Assembly (NCBI RefSeq): GCF_004514425.2
Contig: NZ_MYFN02000002.1
Coordinates: 124,001 to 188,000, forward strand
DNA: 64,000 nucleotides
Direction: 5' to 3'
Source: Shinella sumterensis
GTDB taxonomy: Bacteria > Pseudomonadota > Alphaproteobacteria > Rhizobiales > Rhizobiaceae
The position numbers and the translations under genes were made by a program. The stretch's first letter is position 1, and each line of letters starts with the position of its first letter. This document shows, piece by piece, positions 16,316-25,266 of this stretch. The notes under the pieces were generated by a model that did no database searches, was not told where the DNA came from, and saw nothing but the letters and a program-made list of their open reading frames with translations.

Positions 16316-18100
16316 TTACCGTACGGGCCAGACGGCGAGCAGGGCCGGAACGCTGACGATGACGATGAGGACCGAAAGCGGCAGGCCGACGCGCGGGTAG
16401 TCGGAGAACCTGTAGCCGCCCGGCCCCATGACCAGCGTGTTGCACTGGTGGCCGACGGGCGTGAGGAAGTCGCAGCCGGCGCCGATTGCGACCGCCATCA
16501 GGAAAGCCTCGGGCCTGTAACCCAGCGTGGCGGCAAAGCTCGCCGCGATCGGGGCCATCACGAGCACGGTGGCGGCATTGTTGAGGAAGGGTGTCACGGC
16601 CATCGCTGTGAGCAGGATCAGGGCTATGGCACCGAAGGGCGGCAGGTGCACGGCGACTGCGCCGAGCCATTCGGCGATGAGTTCGCTGGCGCCCGTCGTG
16701 CGCAGGCTGTCGGATACGGGAATGAGGGCCGCAAGCATCACGAGGATAGGCCCGTCGAGCGCGGCATAGGCCTCACGCAGCGGCACGGTTTTGAACAGGA
16801 CCATAGCGACGGCCGCGGCAAAGAATCCCGTCGCGACAGGCACAATCCCAAAAGCGGTGGCCGCCATGGCGGCCACCAGGATCAGCACGGGTATCATGGC
16901 GCGCCGCGGCGCACCGAGCAGGATTTCGCGCTGGGCGAGGGGCAGAAGGCCGAGTTCCGGCAGGAGCGATGGCAAGGTGCGGTCGTTGCCCTGGATGACG
17001 ATGAGGTCGCCGGGGCGCAGGCGCACTTCCGAGAGCTTTTCCCGCAGGCGCTGGCCCTGGCGGCTCACCGCCAGCAGGTTGATGCCATAGGAGTGGAAAA
17101 GGCCGATGCTGCGTGCCGAGAGGTCGACAAGGCGCGATTCCGTGCCGACCACCGCCTCGATCGCGCTGATTTCTCCGTCTTCTCCGCGTTCCAGGAGGAT
17201 CGGCTTGCCGGAGAGCGCGAGCCCTGCCGCCGAAACCACCTTGTCGAGCCCGCCGGCCGTGCCTTCCATCAAGATGGTGTCGTGGGCCTGCAGGACGATG
17301 TCGGGCAGCGGCCGCAGATGGGCATTGCCGCGGATGACGGCGGTCGCGATCACCTCGCCGTCGCCATTGCGCAGCACCTCGTTCAGGGATTTGCCGACGG
17401 AGGATGAGCCTTCTTCAACCGTCGCATCCGATGAATAGGGAGCGGCCTCCAGCGATTCCTCGATGCTGGCATTGTTGTTGCCGCGCTTCGGCACGATGCG
17501 GTTGAAGAACAGCATGAAAAGAATGCCGCAGACGGCAAGCGTCGCGCCGACCGGCGTGAAGTCGAACATTGTGAAGCTCTCGCCGGTGATTTCCTGGCGC
17601 ATGCGGGACACGACGATGTTGGGCGAGGTGCCGATCTGGGTCATGAGGCCGCCGAGCAACGCCGCGAAGGCCATGGGCATCAGGAATTTCGAAGCGGGCG
17701 CGCCGGATTTGCGCGCGAACTGGAAGGCGAGCGGCATCATGATCGCAAGCGCGCCGATATTCTTGATGAAGGCCGAGAGCACCGCGACCGATACGAGCAG
17801 AAGGGCAAGCTGGGCGCGCATCGCCGTGAGGTTCGGGAAGAAGCGCTTCACCGCAACGTTGACGATGCCCGAGCGCGCGACGGCCGCGCTCACCAGCAGT
17901 GCGCTGCCGACGATGATCACGATGTCGTCGGAGAACCCGGAAAAAGCCTTGTCGAAGGGCACGATGCCGAGCGCCAGCGCAAGAAGCAGCGAACAGCATG
18001 CAACCAGATCATACCGGAACCGACCCCACATGAACGCCGCCATCATCAGCGCGATAACGGCGAAGGCGAAGGTCTGCTCTAGGGTCATGTCGGGATCCAT
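16316..18100 (-). CDS. SLC13-family anion permease with two TrkA-C domains
   Basis: 594-residue inner-membrane transporter. Hydrophobic helices fill residues 1-200 and again about 380-594. Between them lie two soluble TrkA-C (RCK_C) type domains: GEVIATAVIRGNAHLRPLPD and the later GQRLREKLSEVRLRPGDLIVIQGNDRTL. The C-terminal half has PFLNNAATVLVMAPI, the substrate-gate region of DASS carriers. Such proteins move dicarboxylates, sulfate or other small anions; the substrate is not determined. MDPDM and MTLEQ starts lie 12 bases apart and cannot be separated. It stands alone, upstream of a divergent non-coding stretch. Confidence 0.85.
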   Translation of the reverse strand: MDPDMTLEQTFAFAVIALMMAAFMWGRFRYDLVACCSLLLALALGIVPFDKAFSGFSDDIVIIVGSALLVSAAVARSGIVNVAVKRFFPNLTAMRAQLALLLVSVAVLSAFIKNIGALAIMMPLAFQFARKSGAPASKFLMPMAFAALLGGLMTQIGTSPNIVVSRMRQEITGESFTMFDFTPVGATLAVCGILFMLFFNRIVPKRGNNNASIEESLEAAPYSSDATVEEGSSSVGKSLNEVLRNGDGEVIATAVIRGNAHLRPLPDIVLQAHDTILMEGTAGGLDKVVSAAGLALSGKPILLERGEDGEISAIEAVVGTESRLVDLSARSIGLFHSYGINLLAVSRQGQRLREKLSEVRLRPGDLIVIQGNDRTLPSLLPELGLLPLAQREILLGAPRRAMIPVLILVAAMAATAFGIVPVATGFFAAAVAMVLFKTVPLREAYAALDGPILVMLAALIPVSDSLRTTGASELIAEWLGAVAVHLPPFGAIALILLTAMAVTPFLNNAATVLVMAPIAASFAATLGYRPEAFLMAVAIGAGCDFLTPVGHQCNTLVMGPGGYRFSDYPRVGLPLSVLIVIVSVPALLAVWPVR

Positions 18101-18357
18101 GCATGAAGCAAATGTCTGCGGAAATTCCTTCGGAACGGCTGCGGTTCCACCGTGGGCGTGAGAAGATATGCGCCGCTTCTTTCAGGAACAATCCGTCTCC
18201 GGCACGGTTTGCAAGGGGAGGGCGGGCCGTGTCAACCGGACCCGACGGCGATGGAGAACACGGGGATTTTTCCGGTTTCTTCCCGTGGCCAACGAAACGG
18301 CAGGCGAGCTCCCAACCCGTCCGGTCCGCCTTCGACCTTCATCGGTACCCACAAAAG
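18101..18357. other. Intergenic region without recognised content
   Basis: About 260 bases between the permease start and the TerC terminator. A rightward frame from 18103 (MKQMSAEIPSERL) has no ribosome-binding site and unbiased third positions, so I do not call it. The promoter of the leftward permease must be here; no operator is evident. Confidence 0.4.
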
Positions 18358-18389
18358 AAACCGGCGGGATGAATGTCCCGCCGGTTTTT
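18358..18389. terminator. Terminator downstream of terC
   Basis: 12-bp stem AAACCGGCGGGA/TCCCGCCGGTTT with loop TGAATG, T tract on the right and AAAAGAAA on the left. It lies 4 bp beyond the terC stop, so it ends leftward terC transcripts. Confidence 0.9.
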
Positions 18390-18392
18390 CTG

Positions 18393-19145
18393 TCAGTGAT
18401 GGGTGGTGCCCTTGTTTTTCTGCCGTGCCCGGCGAGAAAACATGTTCAGAAGTTCAACGAGAGCCGAGAACGCCATGGCGGCGTAGATGTAGCCCTTAGG
18501 CACATGGAAGCCCATGCCTTCGGCAATCAGCGTCGTTCCGATCATCAGCAGGAAGGCGAGCGCCAGCATGACGATGGTCGGGTTCTTCTCGATGAAGTTC
18601 GCGAGCGGTGTTGCGGCGAGCAGCATGACAGCCACGGCAAAGACCACGGCGACGACCATGATGGGCAGATGCGGCGTCATGCCGACGGCGGTGATGATGC
18701 TGTCGACCGAGAAAACCAGGTCGAGCAACAGGATCTGGCCAATCGCTGCGCCGAAGTTCGTTGCTACCGTGCGGCCGACCATGTCTTCCTTGTGGTCGAT
18801 AGGGTCCACATTGTGATGGATTTCCTTGGTCGCCTTCCAGACGAGGAAGAGACCACCGGCGATGAGGATGACGTCCTTCCAGGAGAAGCCGTGGCCGAAG
18901 AGTTCGAAAATAGGGGTGGTCAGCTTGACGATCCATGCGACCGTGCCCAGCAGGGCGAGGCGCATAACGAGTGCAAGCCCGATGCCGATGCGCCGCGCGC
19001 GTTCGCGCTGCTCCACCGGGAGCTTGTTCGTCAGGATCGAGATGAAGATGAGGTTGTCGATGCCGAGGACGACTTCCATCACGATGAGCGTGACGAGTGC
19101 GATCCAAGCGGCCGGGTCTTGCATGAGTGCAAGAATGCTGTCCAT
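18393..19145 (-). CDS. TerC family integral membrane protein
   Basis: 250 residues with about seven hydrophobic segments. The two acidic family motifs are present: [12 protein letters not shown] near residue 25 and [14 protein letters not shown] near 140, whose Asp residues are thought to bind a divalent metal. Relatives include YceF/MeeF-type proteins implicated in Mn2+ export during protein secretion, and proteins named for tellurium resistance. The upstream region was checked for a yybP-ykoY manganese riboswitch, which often precedes TerC genes, but none was found. A Lys/His tail ([13 protein letters not shown]) ends the protein in the cytoplasm. Confidence 0.9.
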   Translation of the reverse strand: MDSILALMQDPAAWIALVTLIVMEVVLGIDNLIFISILTNKLPVEQRERARRIGIGLALVMRLALLGTVAWIVKLTTPIFELFGHGFSWKDVILIAGGLFLVWKATKEIHHNVDPIDHKEDMVGRTVATNFGAAIGQILLLDLVFSVDSIITAVGMTPHLPIMVVAVVFAVAVMLLAATPLANFIEKNPTIVMLALAFLLMIGTTLIAEGMGFHVPKGYIYAAMAFSALVELLNMFSRRARQKNKGTTHH

Positions 19146-19283
19146 CCGGTGTGTTCCTCTCCAAGGTACGGTGTGTGAACGGTTCCGTATGTATGAGGAA
19201 ATTGGCGGCTGACAAGCGGATGAGCCACCCGGCGCACATTATTTCACGAATTCGTTATAAGATTGCGACGATAGCGGGTGTTT

Positions 19284-19943
19284 TCAGGACCTGACGCCAT
19301 AGGCGGCGGTGAAAACCCGGATCGCGGAGGCGACATTCTTCTCGATCGTCGCTTTCAGCGGCGCTTCTTCCATTACGCCGAAGATGCGGGGCTTGAAGAG
19401 GCCGACCGTGGTGAGTTCCATGAACTGCCGGGCCGCATGAGCCGTGTCGTCGCAGACGAGGACACCCGCCGCGACCTGCCTGTCCAGATAGGCCTGGAGA
19501 ACGGACATGGGATTGACCGTCGAGGTGGAGAAGAAATTGCGACACAGTTTCGGAAGGCGATGATTGGCGGCGATCACCATGCGCATGGCGCGGATGGTGG
19601 AATCGTTGGTGACATGGGTGGCGAAGAGCGTACCGAACTCCTCCAGCGTCTTTTCCAGTTCCTGATTTGCATCGAGCACATGGCGTACCGACTCCGTGAG
19701 CTTGCTGCGCTCGCGCTCGACCATGTCCTCGAACAGGTCTTCCTTGTTCTGGAAGTAGACGTAGATCGTGCCCTTGGAGACGCCGGCAGCACGCGTGATG
19801 TCATTCATGCTCGCGGCTTCGAAACCTTGCTTCATGAAAACGCGTTTTGCGCCGTCGAGAATCTGTTCACGCTTCGCCGGGTCTTCTCCGGCGGCGCGCC
19901 TTCCCGGCTGCGTAACGGTCGATCTGTCTGCCGTCGTGTCCAT
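19284..19943 (-). CDS. TetR/AcrR-family repressor of the adjacent efflux genes
   Basis: 219 residues. The N-terminal TetR DNA-binding domain is clear: REQILDGAKRVFMKQGF, MNDITRAAGVSKGTIYVYF at about residues 50-70. A C-terminal ligand-binding region (TetR_C, AefR-like) follows. It diverges from emrAB, and two inverted repeats with TCGAAC half-sites lie between them, so it very probably represses the pump genes and itself and is released by a drug-like ligand. The frame is open to 20003, but that extension runs through the first operator; ATG 19943 gives a normal N-terminus. Confidence 0.88.
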   Translation of the reverse strand: MDTTADRSTVTQPGRRAAGEDPAKREQILDGAKRVFMKQGFEAASMNDITRAAGVSKGTIYVYFQNKEDLFEDMVERERSKLTESVRHVLDANQELEKTLEEFGTLFATHVTNDSTIRAMRMVIAANHRLPKLCRNFFSTSTVNPMSVLQAYLDRQVAAGVLVCDDTAHAARQFMELTTVGLFKPRIFGVMEEAPLKATIEKNVASAIRVFTAAYGVRS

Positions 19944-19979
19944 CTGGCGTTGTGTGTCCGAAACCCTGGGTGAACTATT

Positions 19980-19997
19980 TCGAACCGGTTGGTTCGA
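19980..19997. promoter_or_regulatory. TetR operator 1
   Basis: Perfect 7-bp inverted repeat TCGAACC-GGTT-GGTTCGA, 37 bp upstream of the repressor start. Confidence 0.7.
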
Positions 19998-20035
19998 TTT
20001 CACTTGATATGGGGGAAAAATAGCATTATGTCAAA

Positions 20036-20058
20036 TCGAACCGAACAGTTCAGTTCGA
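20036..20058. promoter_or_regulatory. TetR operator 2
   Basis: 23-bp inverted repeat TCGAACCGAAC-A-GTTCAGTTCGA with 10 of 11 pairs matching and the same TCGAAC half-site as operator 1. It lies where the emrA transcript should start, given TTGATA at 20004 as a possible -35. Confidence 0.65.
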
Positions 20059-20087
20059 ATGATTATCCAGAGAATGGTGACGCTCGC

Positions 20088-21290
20088 ATGTCGACTTCCC
20101 ATGGTGCCGGCACGGCAAAGGTCCGTCCAGTCAACGATGATTTCGAGGCGGAGACCGGCGAGGCCCCGCCGGCCGCCGCAGAGGTGTCCGCGTCCGCGGA
20201 TGCTGCGCGCGAGCCCGAGAAAAAGAAGGGCGGGCGTCGTCTGCTGCTGCCTGTTATCGCGCTCGCCTTGCTGGCCGGTGCCGGCTGGTTCGGCTACGAG
20301 TGGTGGACCAACGGCCGCTTCATGATTTCGACCGATGACGCCTATATCGAGGGCGACATTGCCTCCATCTCGCCGAAGGTCTCCGGCTATGTGGCGGCCG
20401 TGAACGTCGTGGCGAACCAGACGGTGAAGGCCGGCGATCCGCTCGTGACGCTCGATGACGGCGACTACCGCATCGCCCACGAGCAGGCGGATGCCCAGAT
20501 TGCGACCCAGAAGCTGGCGCTCAACCGCATCGATGCGCAGATCGAAGGTGCCAAGGCCAGCCTTGCCCAGGCGGAAGCGCAGAAGACCGCCTATCAAGCC
20601 GCCCTCGAAGGTGCGCAGGTCGCCGAGACGCGCGCGAAGGAGCTGAATTCGAAGGCTGTCGGCACGACCGCCTCGCTGGACAGCGCCACCGTCGCGCTCG
20701 ACCAGGCCAAGGCGAACCTCGTCGGCGCGGATGCCAACATTGTCTCGGCCAGGGCCAACATCGCCGTCTTGCAGGCGCAGCGCGCCGAGGCGGAAAGCAC
20801 GGTCCGGTCGCTGCAGCTGGCCAGCGACAAGGCAGCGCGCGACCTCGGTTTCACGGTGCTGAAGGCGCCCTATGACGGCGTCGTCGGCAATGTTTCGGTG
20901 CAGGTCGGCGATCTCGTCTCGGCCGGACAGAGGCTTGCCGCGCTGGTTCCGGTCACGCAGCTTTACGTCGAGGCCAATTTCAAGGAAACGCAGATCGCGC
21001 ATCTGGTGCCGGGCTCGAAGGTTCACCTGCATGTCGATGCCTTCGACAAGGACGATATCGTCGGTACGGTCACGTCAATTGCGCCGGCATCCGGTTCGGT
21101 GTTCTCGTTGCTGCCGGCAGAAAATGCTACCGGCAACTTCACCAAGATCACGCAGCGCGTGCCGGTCCGCATCGCCATCCCGCAGGATGCCCTCGATACG
21201 GGCAAGCTGAGGGCCGGGCTCAGCGTCGTCGTTGATGTGGACAGCCGGACGGCGCCGACCGACACGGCGGCAGTGGCGAAAGCCGAATAG
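20088..21290 (+). CDS. emrA: HlyD/EmrA-type membrane fusion protein
   Basis: 400 residues. A single membrane anchor LLLPVIALALLAGAGWFGYEWW lies near residues 50-72 after a cytoplasmic N-terminus. The lipoyl half-motifs flank a long coiled coil: TDDAYIEGDIASISPKVSGYV near 80 and DLGFTVLKAPYDGVVGNVSVQ near 255. The periplasmic part links the MFS pump encoded next to an outer-membrane channel not found here. ATG 20088 has GGTGA 7 bases upstream; the earlier in-frame ATG at 20028 would place operator 2 inside the coding region, so I prefer the later start, with moderate certainty. Confidence 0.88.
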   Translation: MSTSHGAGTAKVRPVNDDFEAETGEAPPAAAEVSASADAAREPEKKKGGRRLLLPVIALALLAGAGWFGYEWWTNGRFMISTDDAYIEGDIASISPKVSGYVAAVNVVANQTVKAGDPLVTLDDGDYRIAHEQADAQIATQKLALNRIDAQIEGAKASLAQAEAQKTAYQAALEGAQVAETRAKELNSKAVGTTASLDSATVALDQAKANLVGADANIVSARANIAVLQAQRAEAESTVRSLQLASDKAARDLGFTVLKAPYDGVVGNVSVQVGDLVSAGQRLAALVPVTQLYVEANFKETQIAHLVPGSKVHLHVDAFDKDDIVGTVTSIAPASGSVFSLLPAENATGNFTKITQRVPVRIAIPQDALDTGKLRAGLSVVVDVDSRTAPTDTAAVAKAE

Positions 21291-21316
21291 GCCTCACGAA
21301 CGAAGGAGCGCGGGCG

Positions 21317-22909
21317 ATGGCCGCGACCGCTCAGCCGACTGCTGGCGCCCTGACGGCGGCGCCAACGCAGTCTGACAAGGTTCCCGTCCGCCGGATGGTC
21401 GCGTTCTTCGCGATGGTCTTCGGCATGTTCATGTCGATCCTCGACATCCAGATCGTTTCCGCCTCGCTCGCCGAAATTCAGGCGGGCCTGAGTGCGGGTG
21501 CAGATGAAATCGGCTGGGTTCAGACCTCCTACCTGATCGCCGAAGTCATCATGATCCCGCTGTCCGGAACGCTGGCGCGCATCGTTTCGACGCGTGTGCT
21601 GTTCGCGACGTCGGCGGCCGGATTCACGATTGCCAGCGCCCTTGCGGCGACCGCGACAAACATCGACCAGATGATCGTCTACCGCGCGATCCAGGGGTTT
21701 ATCGGCGGCGGCATGATCCCGTCGGTCTTCGCGGCCGCCTTCACCATCTTTCCGCCGTCGAAGCGCTCCGTCGTCTCGCCGATGATCGGCCTCGTCGCGA
21801 CGCTTGCGCCGACCATCGGTCCGACGGTCGGCGGTTATTTGAGCCATGCCTTCTCCTGGCACTGGCTGTTCCTCGTCAATATCGTGCCCGGCATCATCGT
21901 GACGGTGCTGACCTGGAACCTCATCGATTTCGACAAGCCGCAGTTCAGCCTCATGAAGAAGTTCGACTGGCTCGGACTTGCCGCCATGGCGGTCTTCCTG
22001 GGCGCGCTCGAATATGTGCTGGAAGAGGGCAATGCCAACGACTGGTTCAACGACGAATATATCGTCATGGGCGCCGTCGCCTCGACCATCGGCGGGCTGA
22101 TCTTCTTCTATCGGGTGTTCTCGGTGGAATTTCCCGTGGTGGACCTGCGTGCCTTCAGCAACCGGAATTTCGCGTTTGGCTCGCTGTTTTCCTTCGTCAT
22201 GGGCATTGGCCTCTATGGGCTGACCTATCTCTACCCGCTCTATCTCGGGCGCATCCGCGGCTACGATTCGCTGATGATCGGCGAAACCATGTTCGTCAGC
22301 GGCCTTGCGATGTTCTGCACCGCGCCCATCGCCGGCGCCTTGTCGAGCCGCATGGATCCGCGCTTCATGATGATGATCGGCTTCGCGTGTTTTGCCTACG
22401 GCACGTGGATCATGAGCAGCCTGACGACGGACTGGGACTTCTACGAGCTGCTTCTGCCCCAAATCCTGCGCGGTTTCGGCCTGATGATCTGCATGGTGCC
22501 GATCAACAACGTCGCCTTGGGAACCCTGCCGCCCGACAAGATCCGCGGCGCCTCGGGGGTTTTCAACCTGACGCGAAACCTTGGGGGTGCGGTCGGGCTC
22601 GCGGTGATCAACACGATCCTGACGCAGCGGCAGCAGGAGCATTATGCCCGGCTTTCCGAGCACGTGCAGTGGGGCAATCCCGCAGCGATGGACCAGCTGC
22701 GCAATATGGCGTCGAACTACAATGCGCACGGTCTCGACGGCAACACGATCGCCATCCAGAGGATGTCGGGGCTCGTCCAGCAGCAGGCCACGATCCTGTC
22801 CTTCGCGGATGTCTTCCTGCTGCTGACGGTCTTGTTCGGCACCCTTGTCCTATGCGCCTTCATCATCAAGAAGCCGCAATCCGGCGTCGGCGGTGGCGGC
22901 GGGCACTGA
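21317..22909 (+). CDS. emrB: MFS multidrug efflux pump, DHA2 (EmrB/QacA) type
   Basis: 530 residues, about 14 transmembrane helices. Typical DHA2 features are LDIQIVSASLAEIQAGL in helix 1 (motif D-like), SGTLARIVSTRVLFATSAAGF between helices 2 and 3 (motif A variant), and GGYLSHAFSWHWLFLVN with the motif C-type GPTVGG before it. It uses the proton gradient to export hydrophobic drugs through the EmrA adaptor, 26 bp upstream. The C-terminus is glycine-rich (VGGGGGH). Expression is expected to follow TetR derepression. Substrates are unknown. Confidence 0.9.
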   Translation: MAATAQPTAGALTAAPTQSDKVPVRRMVAFFAMVFGMFMSILDIQIVSASLAEIQAGLSAGADEIGWVQTSYLIAEVIMIPLSGTLARIVSTRVLFATSAAGFTIASALAATATNIDQMIVYRAIQGFIGGGMIPSVFAAAFTIFPPSKRSVVSPMIGLVATLAPTIGPTVGGYLSHAFSWHWLFLVNIVPGIIVTVLTWNLIDFDKPQFSLMKKFDWLGLAAMAVFLGALEYVLEEGNANDWFNDEYIVMGAVASTIGGLIFFYRVFSVEFPVVDLRAFSNRNFAFGSLFSFVMGIGLYGLTYLYPLYLGRIRGYDSLMIGETMFVSGLAMFCTAPIAGALSSRMDPRFMMMIGFACFAYGTWIMSSLTTDWDFYELLLPQILRGFGLMICMVPINNVALGTLPPDKIRGASGVFNLTRNLGGAVGLAVINTILTQRQQEHYARLSEHVQWGNPAAMDQLRNMASNYNAHGLDGNTIAIQRMSGLVQQQATILSFADVFLLLTVLFGTLVLCAFIIKKPQSGVGGGGGH

Positions 22910-22986
22910 TTGCCCGTCATGCCTCTTGCCCGCGCCTGGGCAATGCCATCAGAATGCGGGCCTACAATCGCTGTCCGGAGGCCCGC

Positions 22987-24105
22987 ATGCCCATTTCCGT
23001 TTCACGTCGTCATCTGCTCGCCGCGGCCGGCGGGCTCGGCCTCTCGATGATCCTGCCGGGGCAGCGTGGCCTCGCGCAGGCGCAGCGTCCGGCGACGGAC
23101 GTCACCTTCCTGTTTTCCTGCGACGTGCATGCCTGCCTCGTTTCCGCAGACGCCCTCAGCCCGAATTGCGCGGATGAGGGCAAGACCGACGCGGCTTTGC
23201 TGAAGCACGTCGCAGCGGTCAACGGAATTGCCGGTCACGCCTGGCCTAGCGAGATCGATGGCAAGCCTACGGGCCTTGCTGGCGCGGGAAGCCCGATCGC
23301 CACGCCGCGCGGTCTCGTGTTCGGTGGCGACATGACGGATGATGGCGGCGGACAGGTGAAGGTTCCTGGCGAAGGGCGCCAGCTTCAGCAGTTCGCCAGC
23401 CGCTATCAGCAGGGCACGGGGCCGGATCGTGTGCATTATCCCGTCTATACCGGGCTTGGAAACCATGACCTCGATCAGGACGGCGTGCCGCCGCACGCCG
23501 ACTGGTACCGCCGCGAGCTGCGTGACTACGTCGAGCTGAACCATCGCTCCACCGTTTTCTACAAGGCGCCGGTTCCCGTCACCAATTACGATATCGATTC
23601 GGACAACTATTCCTGGGATTGGAGCGGGCTGCATCTCGTCCAGCTCCAGCGCTTCGGCGGCGACGGCACGAAGGGCGCGATCAGCGGCCTGCCCTGGCTT
23701 CAGCAGGACCTTGCCACCTACGCTTCAGACGGCCGGCCGGTCGTGCTGTTCCAGCACTATGGCTGGGACGATTTTTCCACCGAACACTGGGATCCCGTGG
23801 CCAAGACCTTCGATCCGCACGGCTCCGGTCCCGCGCACTGGTGGACGGACGAGGCGCGCGCCGCCCTTCTGGCGACGCTGACCAAATACAATGTCGTCGG
23901 CATTTTCCACGGCCACGAACACCCGACGCCGATGATCTACAACCGCGACGGCCACGACATCTTCAAGCCAGTCGCGGCCTTCATGGGCGGTCTTGCCGTG
24001 GTCCGCGTCACGGATCGGTTCATGGACGTGGTGCTCGCCCGTGCCGGGACGAGCGCCACGGACATCGTCTTCACCCACGCGTTCAGCAAGCGCCTGAGCG
24101 GTTAA
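22987..24105 (+). CDS. Tat-exported metallophosphoesterase
   Basis: 372 residues. The N-terminus has a twin-arginine signal (SRRHLLAAAGGLGLSM, cleavage after GLAQA near 34), so the protein is exported folded. The calcineurin-like metal ligands are all present: CDVHAC near 44, FGGDMTDDGG near 118, GLGNHDLD near 157, FQHYGWDD near 255 and GIFHGHEHPT near 308. The native substrate (phosphodiester, phosphomonoester or nucleotide) cannot be told. RBS GGAG precedes ATG 22987. It follows emrB in the same direction after 77 bp with a weak hairpin between, and may be read through from it. Confidence 0.87.
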   Translation: MPISVSRRHLLAAAGGLGLSMILPGQRGLAQAQRPATDVTFLFSCDVHACLVSADALSPNCADEGKTDAALLKHVAAVNGIAGHAWPSEIDGKPTGLAGAGSPIATPRGLVFGGDMTDDGGGQVKVPGEGRQLQQFASRYQQGTGPDRVHYPVYTGLGNHDLDQDGVPPHADWYRRELRDYVELNHRSTVFYKAPVPVTNYDIDSDNYSWDWSGLHLVQLQRFGGDGTKGAISGLPWLQQDLATYASDGRPVVLFQHYGWDDFSTEHWDPVAKTFDPHGSGPAHWWTDEARAALLATLTKYNVVGIFHGHEHPTPMIYNRDGHDIFKPVAAFMGGLAVVRVTDRFMDVVLARAGTSATDIVFTHAFSKRLSG

Positions 24106-24134
24106 AAAAGCCGGTTTCGAAGCGTCGATCCATT

Positions 24135-24158
24135 TTTTTGATTTACGTACATCAAAAA
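24135..24158. promoter_or_regulatory. LacI-type operator of the xyl operon
   Basis: 24-bp inverted repeat TTTTTGAT-TTACGTAC-ATCAAAAA with a single mismatched pair, 30 bp upstream of the regulator ATG. Position suggests autorepression of lacI-xylB-xylA. Confidence 0.65.
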
Positions 24159-24188
24159 CTCCTCTAAGGGTCTGGCCACGGAGGAGAC

Positions 24189-25256
24189 ATGCGACCGACA
24201 GTTCACGACATTGCCGAACGGGCAGGCGTCAGCCTCGCGACCGTCGATCGGGTTCTGAACGATCGGCCGGGTGTGCGCGGCGTGACACGCGCCAAGGTCG
24301 AAGGGGCCATCGCCGAGCTCGGCTATGTCCGCGACGTGGCTGCGGCCAATCTTGCCAAGAGCCGTGTTTATCCGCTCGTCTTCATCCTGCCCGAGGGCGA
24401 TAATCCGTTCATGCGCGGGCTGGAGGACGAGGTTCGTCGCGCCGGCGCCCATTCGATGGTCGAGCGCACGCAGCTTTCCGTGGTGACGGTTCCGGCCTTC
24501 GATGGTCGTGCTCTTGCACGGGAAATCGACGGTGCGATCGAACGGGCGGTTGCCGGTATCGCTGCCGTCGCGGTCGATGCGCCGGAGGTGCTGGCTGCGA
24601 TCGGCCGGGCGCGCGAGGCCGGCATACCCTTCGTCACCCTCGTATCGGACCTTGCCAATTCCGGCCGCGACCATTTCATCGGCGTCGACAACATCGCCGC
24701 GGGCCGCACCGCCGGCAGCCTGATGGGGCGGTTCCTGGGCGAGAGGCCCGGGCCGGTCGCGGTGCTCGCGGGCTCGATGCGGGTGCGCGACCACGGTGAA
24801 CGCCTCGAAGGCTTCCTGGCCGCCATGTCGGCCATGCCGGTATCCCGCGCGGTCCTGCCCGTGCTGGAAGGACAGGACGATCCCGAGCTTTCCTTCGGCC
24901 TCATCGCCAAATGTCTCGCCGACGTGCCCGATCTTGCCGGCATCTACAGCCTCGGCGCGGGCAACCGGGGACTGGTGAAGGCGCTTGCTGCGACCGGCGC
25001 GGCCCGAAGCCTCTGCGTGATCGCCCACGAAGTGACCGACGAGACCCGCGCCGCGCTCGAAGGCGGACTGGTCGATGCCGTGCTCAACCAGGATGCCGGC
25101 CATGAGGTGCGCAGCGCCATTCGCGTGCTGCGCGCCAAGGCCGATGGCCTGCCGGTGATTGCCGCGCAGGAGCGCATCCGGCTCGAAATCTTCATCAAGG
25201 ACAATCTTCCGTCCGAACCGGGCGCAGATGATACGCCCGGCGCGGCCGGCAATTAG
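24189..25256 (+). CDS. LacI-family regulator of the xylose operon
   Basis: 355 residues. The HTH is VHDIAERAGVSLATVDRVLNDRPGV at residues 5-29, followed by a periplasmic-binding-protein-like sugar domain (YPLVFILPEGDNPFM, then FVTLVSDLANSGRDHFIGVDN). It is the first gene of an operon with xylB (10-bp gap) and xylA, and a palindromic operator lies just upstream, so it is expected to repress this operon until xylose or a derivative binds. The HTH form ATVDRVLN is shared with rhizobial repressors of sugar operons. RBS GGAGG lies 6 bases before the ATG. Confidence 0.88.
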   Translation: MRPTVHDIAERAGVSLATVDRVLNDRPGVRGVTRAKVEGAIAELGYVRDVAAANLAKSRVYPLVFILPEGDNPFMRGLEDEVRRAGAHSMVERTQLSVVTVPAFDGRALAREIDGAIERAVAGIAAVAVDAPEVLAAIGRAREAGIPFVTLVSDLANSGRDHFIGVDNIAAGRTAGSLMGRFLGERPGPVAVLAGSMRVRDHGERLEGFLAAMSAMPVSRAVLPVLEGQDDPELSFGLIAKCLADVPDLAGIYSLGAGNRGLVKALAATGAARSLCVIAHEVTDETRAALEGGLVDAVLNQDAGHEVRSAIRVLRAKADGLPVIAAQERIRLEIFIKDNLPSEPGADDTPGAAGN

Positions 25257-25266
25257 GGAGAAGCGC

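Noticed and set aside
18103-18372. 89-codon rightward frame starting MKQMSAEIPSERL
   Set aside because: No ribosome-binding site, no third-position bias, and it runs into the terC terminator.
19146-19283. Possible yybP-ykoY manganese riboswitch upstream of terC
   Set aside because: The leader is short and lacks the conserved GGGGAGUA and CUAC-type core segments on the transcribed strand.
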